Translations under genes and position numbers: made by a program | NCBI GenBank assembly: GCA_024449915.1 | Contig: JAMZAV010004541.1 | Span: 17,315 to 81,314, forward strand | Length of the DNA stretch: 64,000 nt | Source of the DNA: Sweltsa coloradensis | Lineage: Eukaryota > Arthropoda > Insecta > Plecoptera > Chloroperlidae | Direction of reading: 5' to 3' | The notes under the pieces: generated by a model | Told to the model about the DNA's origin: nothing | Seen by the model: only the letters and a program-made list of their open reading frames with translations | Databases searched by the model: none | Part shown: piece by piece, positions 12,206 to 22,956 of the stretch | Layout: each line of letters opens with the position of its first letter | How positions within the stretch are numbered: position 1 is the first letter of the stretch

Positions 12206-12637
12206 GGATATCCAATGATATTTAGCATCTATAGCAGGCTAGATCCCCAGTCATTGGTCCACTGGTGTGTCAATAATTTAGAAGCCATCTTGAATACAGC
12301 AGTTTCTATGTTAAAGTAGATTGTAGCGATTTGTAGCCGAAATATTTTTCAAGATGGCTGTCAGGTTGACACTGACAGGTGAACATATTAGCCATTAACT
12401 CTACATGATTACTAAATTCCCAAATGCAATAACTTCTTGCTGCATAAGCTAAAACCATATCAAAATAATCCAGAAAAATACTTAATCGCATTTAAAACAT
12501 AATATGTCAAGCTTAATAAATTGAAACACCAAATCACCATCTTTAACAGGTCAATTTGGTATAAGCTCGCGCCTCTACGGACGTTTTGGAGACTGGGGAT
12601 CTAGCCTACTATAGATGTTAAATATCATTGGGGATAC
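12206..12637. mobile_element. MITE with about 45-bp terminal inverted repeats
   Basis: The left end (12206-12252) and the right end (12591-12637) are inverse over about 45 bp with a few mismatches; the shared core is AGGCTAGATCCCCAGTC. An inner inverted pair (CCATCTTGAA ... TTCAAGATGG) lies inside. No coding sequence. Confidence 0.7.
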
Positions 12638-12886
12638 CACACCACACACAATTCTGTGTTTAAGGGCTGCGCTCATTGTGATATTCCTGATGATTGTACC
12701 AATGATCATTGAATTATAAATTATAATAAATAAATCAAATATTGTTGGCTTTCACGACCCATAAATGAGTTCCGGATGATCCTATTCCTTGTGTCGATGA
12801 TGACTGATGAGACAGCTCTGCTTCTTCAAGACTGTCATCTACGAGCAGCACCGTATCAATCATTAACACAATGATCGATCATCCAG

Positions 12887-13256
12887 AACTCGTGGATGCT
12901 CGTGGACGGGCAAACGGTTTATGCGATCTTGATGAAAATTGGTGGGGACCTTCGAAATCTTTGCCAAGGTTTTTGGTAAATTCGTAAATAATAAATATCG
13001 TACTTTTATGATTTGTTTTGATTTTTTATGCGATATTTTCCTGATATTTGGCCCGCGACCGGGCAAATGGCTACTCCGATCTTGATGAAACTTTATGGGA
13101 ACGTTTGAAATGAACTGAACTTAGATATGTTATGATTTTAGGGACAATCGAGGGAATATTTCTCATAGAAATCGTACTTTTTGGGCAACGATAATCAACC
13201 ATAAAAGCTCATCCATGAACGCGACTGAAAAAGCGTTAGCGAAGCGGCCTTGTTAG
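12887..13256 (+). mobile_element. Helentron-like element, family C, short copy
   Basis: It shares 'atgcgatcttgatgaaaatt' and following blocks with 30530-30660. It ends with the family-C terminus 'ctcatccatgaacgcga ... aagcgttagcgaagcgg' before a TTAG. Confidence 0.5.
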
Positions 13257-13310
13257 TTTTAATTTACCTGCACTTGTTTGGTCTACACTAAAAAGTAGGC
13301 CTAAATATGT

Positions 13311-13379
13311 AGCCTATAGCCGAGAAGGCGTCAAGCGTATGAGGAGGGAGGACGTGGGTTCGAATCCCGTATAAGACAT
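13311..13379 (+). repeat. tRNA-like element (class II tRNA style)
   Basis: TAGCCGAGAAGG (13317-13328) fits a box A and GTGGGTTCGAATCCC (13354-13368) fits a box B. The stem pairing expected of an intact tRNA is not convincing, so this is probably a SINE head or tRNA relic. Confidence 0.45.
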
Positions 13380-13401
13380 TGTTTTGTTTTGCTCATGGTC
13401 A

Positions 13402-13975
13402 TTAAGCGAGCGTCTCCACTTGACTCTTATGGCTCGAATGTCTGTTTTTTTTTTTTTGTTTGTTTGTTTGTTTTTTTTCCTGTTACTGCTTCGATACAGG
13501 TCGCACCGTTTCTCTGATCGACCTGAAATTTTTTACACATGTACATACCACCTAGGCGGGTTGCTGTATAGATTTTGAACAAAATCCAATCGTTGGTTAT
13601 AAAAAATTAAATTAAAAAATAAAAAAATAAAAATGTTCCGATCGTTATGAAATTTTGCAGGGTCAATAAGTACAACATTCTCTCCTATTTTCCAAATTTT
13701 CAGCTAAATCGGTCAAGACCTTAAAGACTTATTGGTAATCATAATTTGAAAAATGAAGTTAAAAATGAAGGAGGCAGTGAAGATACAAAGATACACTTTA
13801 GAAGGCATGACGTGAATTAGTACAATGCAAAGATGTTGGAATAGTATAAAGTGTACAATGTCAATATCCAGTTAGGCCTACACTGTGTGGTGGGCCTTAT
13901 GGGAATGTCGTACTCGGGTCATGTTGCACGTACCGGTGCTCGCTCATCAACGCGTCCAACTGAGCGTTTTCCTAG
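13402..13975 (+). mobile_element. Helentron-like HINE, family A, copy 1 (extended)
   Basis: It starts at TTAAGCGAGCGTCTCC and ends GAGCGTTTTCCTAG|T. It shares the full family-A body with 14094-14497. An extra segment, about 13740-13880, lies inside. Confidence 0.65.
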
Positions 13976-14093
13976 TCTATCACCACTGATCATCTCGAAT
14001 AGCCTTGGGGTATACCTAGATATGAGACGTTAAACAATTTAAATCATCATCGACATCAGAAAGCTTAAAGTTCAAACACACCTATTTCATTTA

Positions 14094-14497
14094 TTGAGCG
14101 AGCGTCTCCACTTGACTCTTATGGCTCCAATGTTTTTTTTCTTTTTTTTCTTCTTTTTTCTGTTACTGCTTCGATACAGGTCGCACCGTTTCTCTGATCT
14201 ACCTGAAATTTTTCACACATGTTCATACCACCTAGGCGGGTTGCTGTAGGCCTATAGTTTTTGAACAAAATCCGATCGTTGGTTATAAAAAAAAAAAATG
14301 GTTTGATCGTTATGAAATTTTACAGGGTCAATAAGTAGGCCTACAACATTCTCTCCTATTTTACAAATTTTCAGCTAAATCGGTCGAGACCTTAAAGACT
14401 TATTGGTATGTAACATTATGGGAATGTCGTACTTGGGTCGTTGTTGCACGTACCGGTGCTCGCTCAACAACGCGACGGGACTTTAGCGTTTTCCTAG
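14094..14497 (+). mobile_element. Helentron-like HINE, family A, copy 2
   Basis: About 400 bp. It starts TTGAGCGAGCGTCTCC; the inverse, GGTGCTCGCTCAA, lies just before the 3' hairpin AACGCGACGGGACTTTAGCGTT and the terminal TTCCTAG|T. Helentrons are known for this arrangement: subterminal inverted repeats plus a 3' hairpin. Two TAGGCCTA words (14247 and 14336) are absent from the other copies at the same sites. Confidence 0.8.
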
Positions 14498-14775
14498 TAA
14501 TATAACATTTTTTCTTGTTTTTTCATGTAGGCTAATATGTAATAGCAGTACATTTTTCTAAATAAAAAGGTGCCGGGGACGGAAGGGGGAGGGGGGCGAC
14601 TACCCGCACCCCAAGCATAATCTCCGACCCCTGCCCCCCCAAATCAACTTGTTATAGTACTGTTTTTTACTTCGTCAATAATAATTATGCAAACTCATTG
14701 TCGTCAGTATAATTCTTAGTTCATAAATAATTTCTCTCTATATTGCAGTCATATTGATTTTTTATTTTATTATTA

Positions 14776-15559
14776 TTGGATGAGCGTAGCGAGCGAAGCG
14801 AATACTCCATTTCACTACACTGGAGAAAAAAATCCGGAATGTGTGTTTTTTTTTGTATATTTGTGTGTCTGTTAACACGATTCCGGCCAAACCGAAACTC
14901 CCAATTGCGATGAAATTTTATGGAGGCCTTCGAAATCTCTGAACTTAAAACTGCCACGTTTCTGAGCGCAATCGGAAAATTATTTCTCATGAAAATTGCA
15001 ATTTTACGATTTTTTTCCATTTTTCAAAAATTTCTTCGACTTATAACACCTAGGCCTACATGCTGTATCCGATTTAAATGATTTTTTCACAGAACCTTAG
15101 TTTTATGAATTAAGATATTCGTGTGAAATTTGTGCGCAATGGAAAAAATATTTCTCTCGAATATCGAAATTTTACGGGTTTGGGTTTTTTCTTTTTTAAA
15201 ACATTTCTTTGACTTATAACATCTACATGCTTTAGCCTAGGCCTATCCTATTGTAATGATTTTTTCACAGAACCTTAATTTTATGAATTAATATATTCGT
15301 GTCAAATTTGAGCGTAATCGAATAATTATTTCTTCTGAAAATTGCAATTATACGATTTTTTTCATTTTTTAAATTACGATTAATTAAAAATTTAAGTTAA
15401 TTTATTATTTAACTAAGGCCAAATTTAATTTTTAAAAAATCTTCAACTTAGTAATGATTTTTTCACAGAACAACAGAAAATCCGCATAGGGCTAGCACAT
15501 GGCAGCTCAATGCACCAATTACGCTCATCCAACAACGCGGCGGGACTTCGTTTTCCTAG
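14776..15559 (+). mobile_element. Helentron-like HINE, family B, copy 1
   Basis: It starts TTGGATGAGCGTAGCGAGCG and ends CGCTCATCCAACAACGCGG followed by the hairpin and TTCCTAG|T. The middle is an internal tandem array of a unit of roughly 110-190 bp (the 'ttataac-cctacatgct ... ttttttcacagaacctta' theme), as in the other family-B copies. It shares its last ~35 bases with families A and C. Confidence 0.8.
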
Positions 15560-15599
15560 TTGTATTAGTGAAATATCAACATCTAATATCTACACTAGG

Positions 15600-15690
15600 T
15601 AACAGGACACCAAGATGAGTGTGAGTTCGAACACCTGCAGGGGACACCTAGGCCCTAGGCGACGAACCATTCAGCCAAGCAGCAAGTTTT
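15600..15690 (-). repeat. tRNA-like element
   Basis: On the minus strand, TTGGCTGAATGGTTCG resembles a box A and GGTGTTCGAACTCAC a box B, with about 45 bases between them. This fits a tRNA-derived SINE head; a functional tRNA is not supported. Confidence 0.4.
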
Positions 15691-15699
15691 AGCTTCAGC

Positions 15700-17080
15700 C
15701 CTAGGGCAGTTAATTTGCGAGGGGTTGGTTATTTATGGAAGATGGAAAGGTTTTGTCTGGTGACCTGTTCCTGGTATTTTCTATTTAGATTTTTAGAACT
15801 AAATAAAGTTGAAAATGTCGATTATCTACTCACCCCAGCTGCAACATTTTGTTATCACACGATGCCGGCATCTTTGTTTAGGGCCTAGGCTAGGGAAGGC
15901 AGTAGGCCTACCCTAGCCTAGCCACTAGCCAGTTCACTATCCAGTTTCGATCGTTCAGGATTCGGGGAAGAAAAATAACTAGGCCCCTACTACTTATTTT
16001 TGTCATTCTAATGTTCTACAGTCTACACTACACCGTACTTTGCGACACAAATATGTTACCCACACGACACACTAAAACACTACGAAATACTTCATATTTC
16101 ACACACACTTGCAGAGAAACCAGCGCGGCCGCGTATACGAGTGGTTGCCACTCAAGACTCGACTGGGTAGCACATCCGCAACTTGCTGAACGCATCGGCT
16201 TGCAGGGGATGGCAACCACAGCACCTGCGAGAGCCGATGGCGGGTGCAAGGGGTCATCCACCCTCGGAGATGCCCCAGACACCCAAGGGCTCACCTCACA
16301 GTGGCGTGCCGCAAGGCAGTTGGAAACGCGCGATAGAAAGTTGATTTTTTAAATGTTACTAGGAAAACGCCAAAGAGGTTGTTAGACGAGTGAGTGAGCT
16401 ATGTGTTGAGTACCCGGGAACTTGCCCTTTCTTACCCCTAACTAAGACCTCCCTATACGAGCCTACCGGATCCCTGGGCGCACTATATTTTACTATATTA
16501 TTGATTAATAATATCTAAAAGGCCTAAACATATTCTTTTTACATTATTCTGTCGGCCTACAAATATTAATCTTGTTATATATAAAGAGCTTGTACCAATT
16601 GTAATCATTTATATTTTTACTATTTTAAGGCCTACTATGTAATATGTATATACTGCTTTTGTGTCTACTGTCTACTGTGTATTACTATTTTCTATCTTTC
16701 CTGACGAAACCTATATTTGTATTATGTATGAATCCATGGTGAATAAATTATCTTATCTTATCTTCTTATCTTATCTTCTGATCTTGGGGCGCGACCTTCG
16801 GCGAAACAGGCAATGTTCATAATATCGCGGCTGTAATATACGGGCTACACAACCATTACTTTTTTACGTTATTTACCAGAGGGGCCCACTTCACACTGCC
16901 TACAACTAAACCATGTTATAAATCACTGAGACTACGTTCAAATTGAATAATAATAACACGTACTAACTTGGCTTTACGTTATAATAAGCGGCACTCGAAT
17001 TTATCCACACACTCATTTAAATATTTATTTCCCGAACAAGGTCATGGTTTACTCTTTTTCGAAGAAATATGGGCAACACG
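15700..17080. other. No gene recognised
   Basis: A GC-rich patch (16110-16340) carries overlapping open frames on both strands with no recognisable product or splice pattern. A TTATC microrepeat lies near 16750-16785. The rest is AT-rich. Confidence 0.4.
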
Positions 17081-18162
17081 CTTCTAGTCAGGGGCGGCTC
17101 GTGTATAGGTGCACAGGTGCACGTGCACCCCCAAATATTTGCGCGAAGTAAATTCCAAATTTAAGGTTCGAAGCCAATCTCGTAATATTCTCAAAAAATC
17201 ATTGGATTGTTAGTATGGATATTTTGGCCGGCCCAGAGCAAAGCATATTCGGCAGGAGTCATTCTGCAGTAGGTAAGTGCTGCCACCGGAGGGTGTTCTC
17301 CGAATGTGGGAACAGTTTTACATCGTTTTCTACGGTCGGACGGCAGAACGAGACCGCAGGTTTTTCTTGAAATTACAACGTCTGATATAGCCCGGGAAGT
17401 CGCATGAGCGACAATGCGCCGAAACCTGTTACTCCCATTCAGAAGCCTTTGTATTTTGCTCGCTGCATTCATTCATCCCCAGCCCCCACACTCCGGTCAG
17501 TAGCCAGTGAAAGTTGTTGGCGACAGGGTTGGTGACTTGGTCTGCAGTTTTCAAGTGAGCGAACAGTGTTTTAATTATTATCGTGCCGTAAAGTGAAATT
17601 ATAATATGACTTCGGTAATAAACGCTCTAAAAATAAACAGTTTTAAAAAACGGCCATTGGACGAAAAATTAGAAATAAAATTACGAGGCCGACCAACCCC
17701 AAAATTAGATTTAATTCAAGTCTCAACATCAGTTAAACGAACATTTACGAGATACTTTAACGTTCTCGAAATGGACGATTTCAATGTGATTGACCGTTTT
17801 TCGACACTAAAAAATCGAAGAATGGACTTCATTTTAAAATAAAGATACTTTGTGATGTTTGAGGCGCGTGTTGGAGGAGATAAAGGGACATAATTCGGGT
17901 ATGTAATATTTTAATCAAGCATTATAATAATTAATTTTTTGGATGGTTTTCCATAATTAACAATTACACATAGGGGAGTTTTTCCCGACCAATAATTTCG
18001 ATATACTCAAAAGTCGTTTTCCGGGTACTTCAGACCATTAGTACCTGAAAAAATTTTCGCCTCCGGCGGCTGGGGCCCCACCCCTTTGTTTCCCGCAAAA
18101 TAACACTTCAAAATTATGTGCACCACCACAATAATAACTCACGAGCCGCCCCTGCTTCTAGT
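17081..18162 (+). mobile_element. hAT element (1066 bp) with 8-bp target duplication
   Basis: The termini CAGGGGCGGCTCGTG (17089 on) and CACGAGCCGCCCCTG (to 18154) are perfect inverses. They are flanked by CTTCTAGT at 17081-17088 and 18155-18162. The interior has a CpG-rich leader (17210-17470) and a 78-codon frame starting at 17606. This is an internally deleted derivative of a larger element. Confidence 0.85.
17606..17842 (+). pseudogene. N-terminal remnant of a hAT transposase-like protein
   Basis: The frame opens with an ATG after the CpG-rich leader of the hAT element and runs 78 codons. It contains an FTRYFNV block like that preceding the TTF-type zinc finger in some hAT transposases. 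The zinc-finger cysteines and the catalytic part are absent, because the element is only 1.07 kb. The family assignment combines position inside a hAT element with this short resemblance, so it is tentative. Confidence 0.4.
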
Positions 18163-18529
18163 ACAATCTAGTTTATGTATCTACCTAAAATATCAACTTC
18201 GAATTTCAAATTAACGATAGCTAAGGATTAATTGATTTGGAAACGATAGAAGTAGAATTTGAGAACTATTGAGTTACATGAAGCTCTGGGTAAATCAATC
18301 CACAGACAAAATAGCCGTTGGCCACGTTTCTGAATTTCTAACTGTTTCAACGACCCGAGAAAATGTTTAAAATATTCTAGTTTTCCCCGACAGATGAGTA
18401 TTACAAAACGGAAAGTAAATAACAGGAGATGAATTTATAACGGAAGATATGGTGTTATAATAATAAGATAAATGTAATGGATGCAACCTATAAAGTAAGA
18501 TTTAATTTCGGCAACGAAGCGTGGCTTAC

Positions 18530-18640
18530 CTTGCTGATTTGGAGCCGGAACCGAGTTCTCTGCTTGAAGACTGGCTTGCGAGGCGACTGATGCGCGGAAG
18601 AACCGAAGAGACACTGAACAAGCTCGCTCACAGGCGGCTC
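18530..18640 (-). other. Candidate non-coding first exon (minus strand)
   Basis: On the minus strand a GC-rich block downstream of a promoter-like cluster ends at a strong donor, AGCAAG|GTAAGC (boundary at 18530). The start is not determined. No downstream coding exon was recognised between here and the left edge. Confidence 0.35.
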
Positions 18641-18653
18641 ACGCAATCCACTG

Positions 18654-18690
18654 TGACGTAATGTAACATGCGCCTGCGCGACCAATCAAC
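18654..18690 (-). promoter_or_regulatory. Candidate promoter: CCAAT, NRF1-like and CRE sites
   Basis: Within 37 bases the minus strand carries an inverted CCAAT (18682-18686), an NRF1-like GCGCAGGCGCA (18669-18679) and a CRE/ATF octamer TTACGTCA (18654-18661). They lie just upstream of the candidate leader exon. Clusters like this are typical of CpG promoters of broadly expressed genes. The sites are observed; promoter function is inferred. Confidence 0.4.
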
Positions 18691-19747
18691 ATAGCGCTAT
18701 CTACGACGATCGTGGAATGCACAATGCAATTCGATGATAATTTAAGTTGATGTAAATTATTTATACGACTTTCGATCATCAAAAATAACTTATTATTTTC
18801 TGTGTAGGAATCTAACCTCACGTTATTTTAAGATTTTTAGTTGAAGTTTTCAATGAAATGTTTTATTCGGTACAAGTGTCGTCACCTTCGTTTGAGTACC
18901 TCTGCTCGGCGATTCCTAGGATCATGACCAGGGCTATTAACTTGTAAAGATACCATTCATTAGAAACTTTCAAGAAATAGCAAATAAATTAGTCAGACTA
19001 TTTAGTATTTGATATTAATATACCTGACCGACTGTAAAATGTGTGGTACCATCAGAGATGGGCAAAAACAAAACAATACAAAATACCTCAAAACTCGGTA
19101 TTTTCAAATACCATACAAGATACAAATACATTTGACAAATTTGTATTTGAAATACCAAAATACAATTGTAGGCCTATTTGAAATACAATTGTATTTTGAA
19201 AATACTCAAAATACAAAATACATTGCAAAAATTATCATTGGTAGGCTACAATTAGTAGGCTTAAATCAATAAACATACATTTCAACATAATTTACTTTAA
19301 ATTAATTTTAATTTTTTTAAATTTTAAATTTTTTTATGGGCCTAGGTACATATTTTTGTGATTATGTGGATGAAAGTGTTGTGTGGGACATGATTATTAT
19401 TAGATGCAATGCCAATTTTCAAAAATAAAGTTTTAAAAGTACGTACACCTTAAATGTTAATGGCAACTTTAAATTGCCCTTATTGTTATTTAAGAACACA
19501 GGACAAAATTATTATAGGCCTAGGTCTAATTTAGTAGGGTTAGAAATTAGAATCACCTGGAACACTGTCATTTACATTAACAGACACATTTGTAACTAGC
19601 TGGGACACCTATATTCTTCTGATTAGTCACTAATAACTTATTGGTTTCCCCTAAAGCAGGGGCGTAACTACGGGGGGGCGAGGGGGGGCGACCGCCCCCC
19701 TAAATTTAGTCAGAGTGGGGCGAGGGGGGGAACAATTTTGTTGCAAG

Positions 19748-20597
19748 GTATGGGAGACCGGGCTAGTTGGCCACGTTTTTACAGTTGGAATTTTAGGATG
19801 GAATCTAATTAAAGAAATGATTGATATCTTCTTGTAATCATTTCTTCCATCTTTGATGCACTTTAAAAAAAATACTTCAAATTTTTACTTGCTTTGTTTA
19901 ATACATTAAACAACAAAAATACATTGGAATGTGAATTGGCCAACCTGCCCCATGTCAGGGGTTGGTTGGCCCAGTACATGGGGCTGGTTGGCCCAGTACA
20001 TAAGAATAGCTATTTTTGTTGTTTATTGTATTTTTTTAAATGTTGATATATTTATTTTAAAGTGCAACACAGATTGAAGAAATGATTACAGAAAGAAAGA
20101 AGAATTTCTTTAATTAGATTCCTTCCTAAAATTCTAAATGTAAAAACGTGGCCAACCAGCCCCGGTCTCCCTAGGTCTAGCATCAGAAATTCCACATAAC
20201 CTGCAAAGTGAATGGGTGGGCCAACCAGCCCCATCACGCATTTATACATATTGTTTGTGTTTGTATTAGATCCTACAGTTTCATTATGTTTTCAATACAT
20301 AATATACAATCCCTAATGGACATTGTACAATTAAATTATTTACTTCAATATAATGATTGAAAACGGAGTGGCTTTATAATGAAATGCGTAGCTTGGTTAA
20401 AATTTACAAACCAGCTGTCAAAAATTCATTTTGCTCTCAGACACAGTGCTGTGAAACTAGCGTCTTGAAATTTTTCACAGCCATCTCAAGTAGTGAACAC
20501 GCATGTTAAATTCAAATTTTGGCGGCAACAGCCTTTAGATATCGAGATCTGCCTGGTGGGCCAACCAACACTTGGGCCAACCAGCCCGGTCTCCCCT
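19748..20597. mobile_element. Nested foldback element, ends GGGAGACCGGG, TA target
   Basis: The left end is TA then TGGGAGACCGGGCTAGTTGG. The right end is the inverse, CCAACCAGCCCGGTCTCCCC, then TA. A further inverted end, CCAACCAGCCCCGGTCTCCC followed by TA, lies at 20152-20172, and the outer arms match over about 110 bp (19760-19870 against 20060-20165). The copy is therefore either two nested units or a duplication. The TA flanks suggest a Tc1/mariner- or MITE-like mechanism. Confidence 0.65.
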
Positions 20598-21717
20598 ATT
20601 TGTAAACTGACAATAAAACTGTCAATCTTCACAAGAATATAAATTATCGACGAAACCACGCTAAAACATAGTAAAAAAACGACATTTGCAATGTTAAAAA
20701 TCAAAAATTTTCTGGGGCTAAGTGCCCCAGACCCAAGTGGTGGTTTTTACAGTGTGTAAGGTGTGACAATAATTGTAAACCTGATCAGTCAGGAAAAATA
20801 GCATAACCAACCCAAATTTAATTAGTAGGGTATGAGTGACACTTATTTTTAGAAAATGTATGAAGAGCCCACATTATGCAAATCAATTACCCTATATTAC
20901 TTTAAAAGTATCTTGTTCTATGATGTATTGTTTAAACTCACACAAATACTTTATCCAATATGGGAGTTACTAGCACGCTTGTTACTTTGGGTAATTATGG
21001 GTAAAGTCAAAAAATATAATGGTGAAACGCATTTAGCCACGATTGCTCTAAAAGTAACTCGCAAGTGACAGTGCAGCCTCCATAGCCGACATATTTGGTG
21101 TATTCGGAAACCACGGAAATAAAAACAAAATAGGAATTCATAAAAAAGAGAAAAATATGAAATTATTTTCATAAGGATCTTAAATTGAGCAAAATTTAAC
21201 TACCTTGAACAAAATATTCCCCAACGTTGTGCCCTCAAACTCCCATGAAGTAGTCTATGTTAAAGCTTCCGACCTATCAATTGCACACCTGCAGTGGTGT
21301 CATGCGAGTATACGGCGTAAACCCTAAACGTAATATATACCTTTCAGTACACCTAAATCGAAATACAAATCAGGGTATACGCTGTATACGGTGCATACTA
21401 TTATAGGCCTACTCTTGCTGAAAAAAATGAGGAAATCCAATGTCAAGTCAAAGCACATAATCTAATTTTGCAATCTCACCAATCATCAGTAACAAAATAC
21501 AAACAACCGTGACAGAAACTAACAAAATTATTTAAAAAAACACGCCTAAAACTCGTTAACATCCTTCAATCACATTCTTAGAATCGGAACATTTTTCGGG
21601 GCTGTGCGCCCCGGACCCGCACTAGCTAAAGGACCTTCCCCCCAGACCCCTCATTGTACTAAATCATGTTCTTTACTCAAGAAAGAGCGTACGCCCATAA
21701 ATACATTTTGATGACAC

Positions 21718-21800
21718 CACTGGATTGGATTGGATATTGTTTTAACGTCTCATATTTATGCAACTTGGCTAATCGAGACGAAGGGAGGGACTTACGGGAT
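21718..21800. repeat. Dispersed repeat shared with 59825-59885
   Basis: The 'ggattggatattg ... acgtctcatatttatgca-cttggctaatcgagacga' block is found in the same orientation at 59825-59885, and an inverse fragment (atgagacgttaaacaatt) at 14020-14037. It looks like the 3' tail of a retroposon family. Confidence 0.5.
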
Positions 21801-22281
21801 GACGCGGGGGGACAAGGGGTGGACAGGCCTGTGTTGGTCAGAACCAGCCACAAGCGTATGGGGAGGGCAGGGGTTCCCTCACGTCGTGGTCGTCTCCGTC
21901 TGTGTCATCATCCGTCCGTGTTGTCATTATCGTCGCCGTCGGGGAGGTAGTAAAGGGAAGGGGAAAGTTCCCCGACGACGACCCAGAGCTCGCCATTAGT
22001 TTCAGGGAGAAAAACTCCCCTAATCACGGGCCAAACCACGAGAAGGTTTGCGAGTTGGAATTTGATGGAGTGAGTTGAAAAGCCGCCACTGCCAGAACCG
22101 CACTAGTTAGGGGGGGGGGGGGAGTCCCCTAGACCCCCATTGTATCAGGATACATAGGTAATGTTTGTGGTTGTAAAAATGTTCGCCCCCCCAAAAAACA
22201 AGGGCTAGTTACGCCACTGCCCTAAAGAACTTTTCATTTGTTCATTTTCAACTTGCCTCTCAGTTTTCACACATAATATAC

Positions 22282-22956
22282 TGAGTGCGTTCCGTTACCT
22301 GCTGGACGTACTGAACCAGTAGCCAGCTTTACTGTAAACCGTTCCGTTAACTGCTGTCAGCAGTGTGCTGAGCGTCCCGTAAATTGCTGGCCCAGCGCCT
22401 TCATAACTGGAAGTGCTGGAGGTTTCCTCGCTCCAGTATCGCCAGTAAAGCAGCTAGTGTCCATGGCGGCCGTTGAAATGTCAGTTTGCTTCCAAAAGGT
22501 TAATAAATTGCTTTATTTGTCAATAAAAAATGAGATATTTGATATTGCACTGGAATAAAAATGACAATGATAATTCGGGAATGAGACTAAGGAACTTTTA
22601 TTGCGAGCTAACACTTCTTTTTCTAATTCATAGCTTGCAATTAATGGGTCGATGACATTTAGGCCTAGGCCTAGGCTAGATAGCGGCTTTAAATATTCCG
22701 CCAAGACAATAATTTATTTGTTAAATCCATAACCCAGAAAAACGTGAAATCTTTCCTTTCTCTTCAAGTTTACCCTAAATTAATTAATATTATGTTTTAA
22801 ACTGCACTGCACGATTATTTTCTGGAGAGCTGCAGTGTTTGTGCTGGATGCTTTTACTGGGAACCAGTTGCGTTTTCTAGGCCAACTGACCGCGCAGGCT
22901 AAGCACTGTTTGCTTACTGTGCTCCCAGTAAGCCAGCAGTTATCGGAACGCACTCA
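22282..22956. mobile_element. TIR DNA transposon, 675 bp, non-autonomous
   Basis: The ends TGAGTGCGTTCCGTTACCTG and CAGTTATCGGAACGCACTCA are near-perfect inverses (core GAGTGCGTTCCG), with CTGCTGG / CCAGCAG just inside. This terminus style is seen in PIF/Harbinger or ISL2EU elements, but I cannot define the target duplication. A 63-codon minus frame inside has no recognisable domain. Confidence 0.65.

Larger units (their letters stand above)
19649..22227. mobile_element. hAT element (2563 bp) with nested insertions
   Basis: The ends CAGGGGCGTAACTA (19657 on) and TAGTTACGCCACTG (to 22219) are inverse. They are flanked by a perfect 8-bp duplication, CCCTAAAG (19649-19656 and 22220-22227). Just inside are G/C runs that make a second inverted pair. 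It contains a foldback element (19748-20597) and a dispersed repeat (21718-21800). No transposase frame survives. Confidence 0.85.

Noticed and set aside
13311..13379. Functional tRNA gene
   Set aside because: Boxes A and B are present, but the acceptor and anticodon stems do not pair convincingly and no Pol III T-run follows directly.
16011..16352. GC-rich frames on both strands
   Set aside because: Both strands are open simply because of GC-rich composition. No motif, splice site or start context favours one.
19051..19280. AAATAC-rich stretch starting CAGAGATGGGCAAA as a hAT MITE
   Set aside because: The left end looks like a hAT terminus, but no inverse right end or target duplication could be found.
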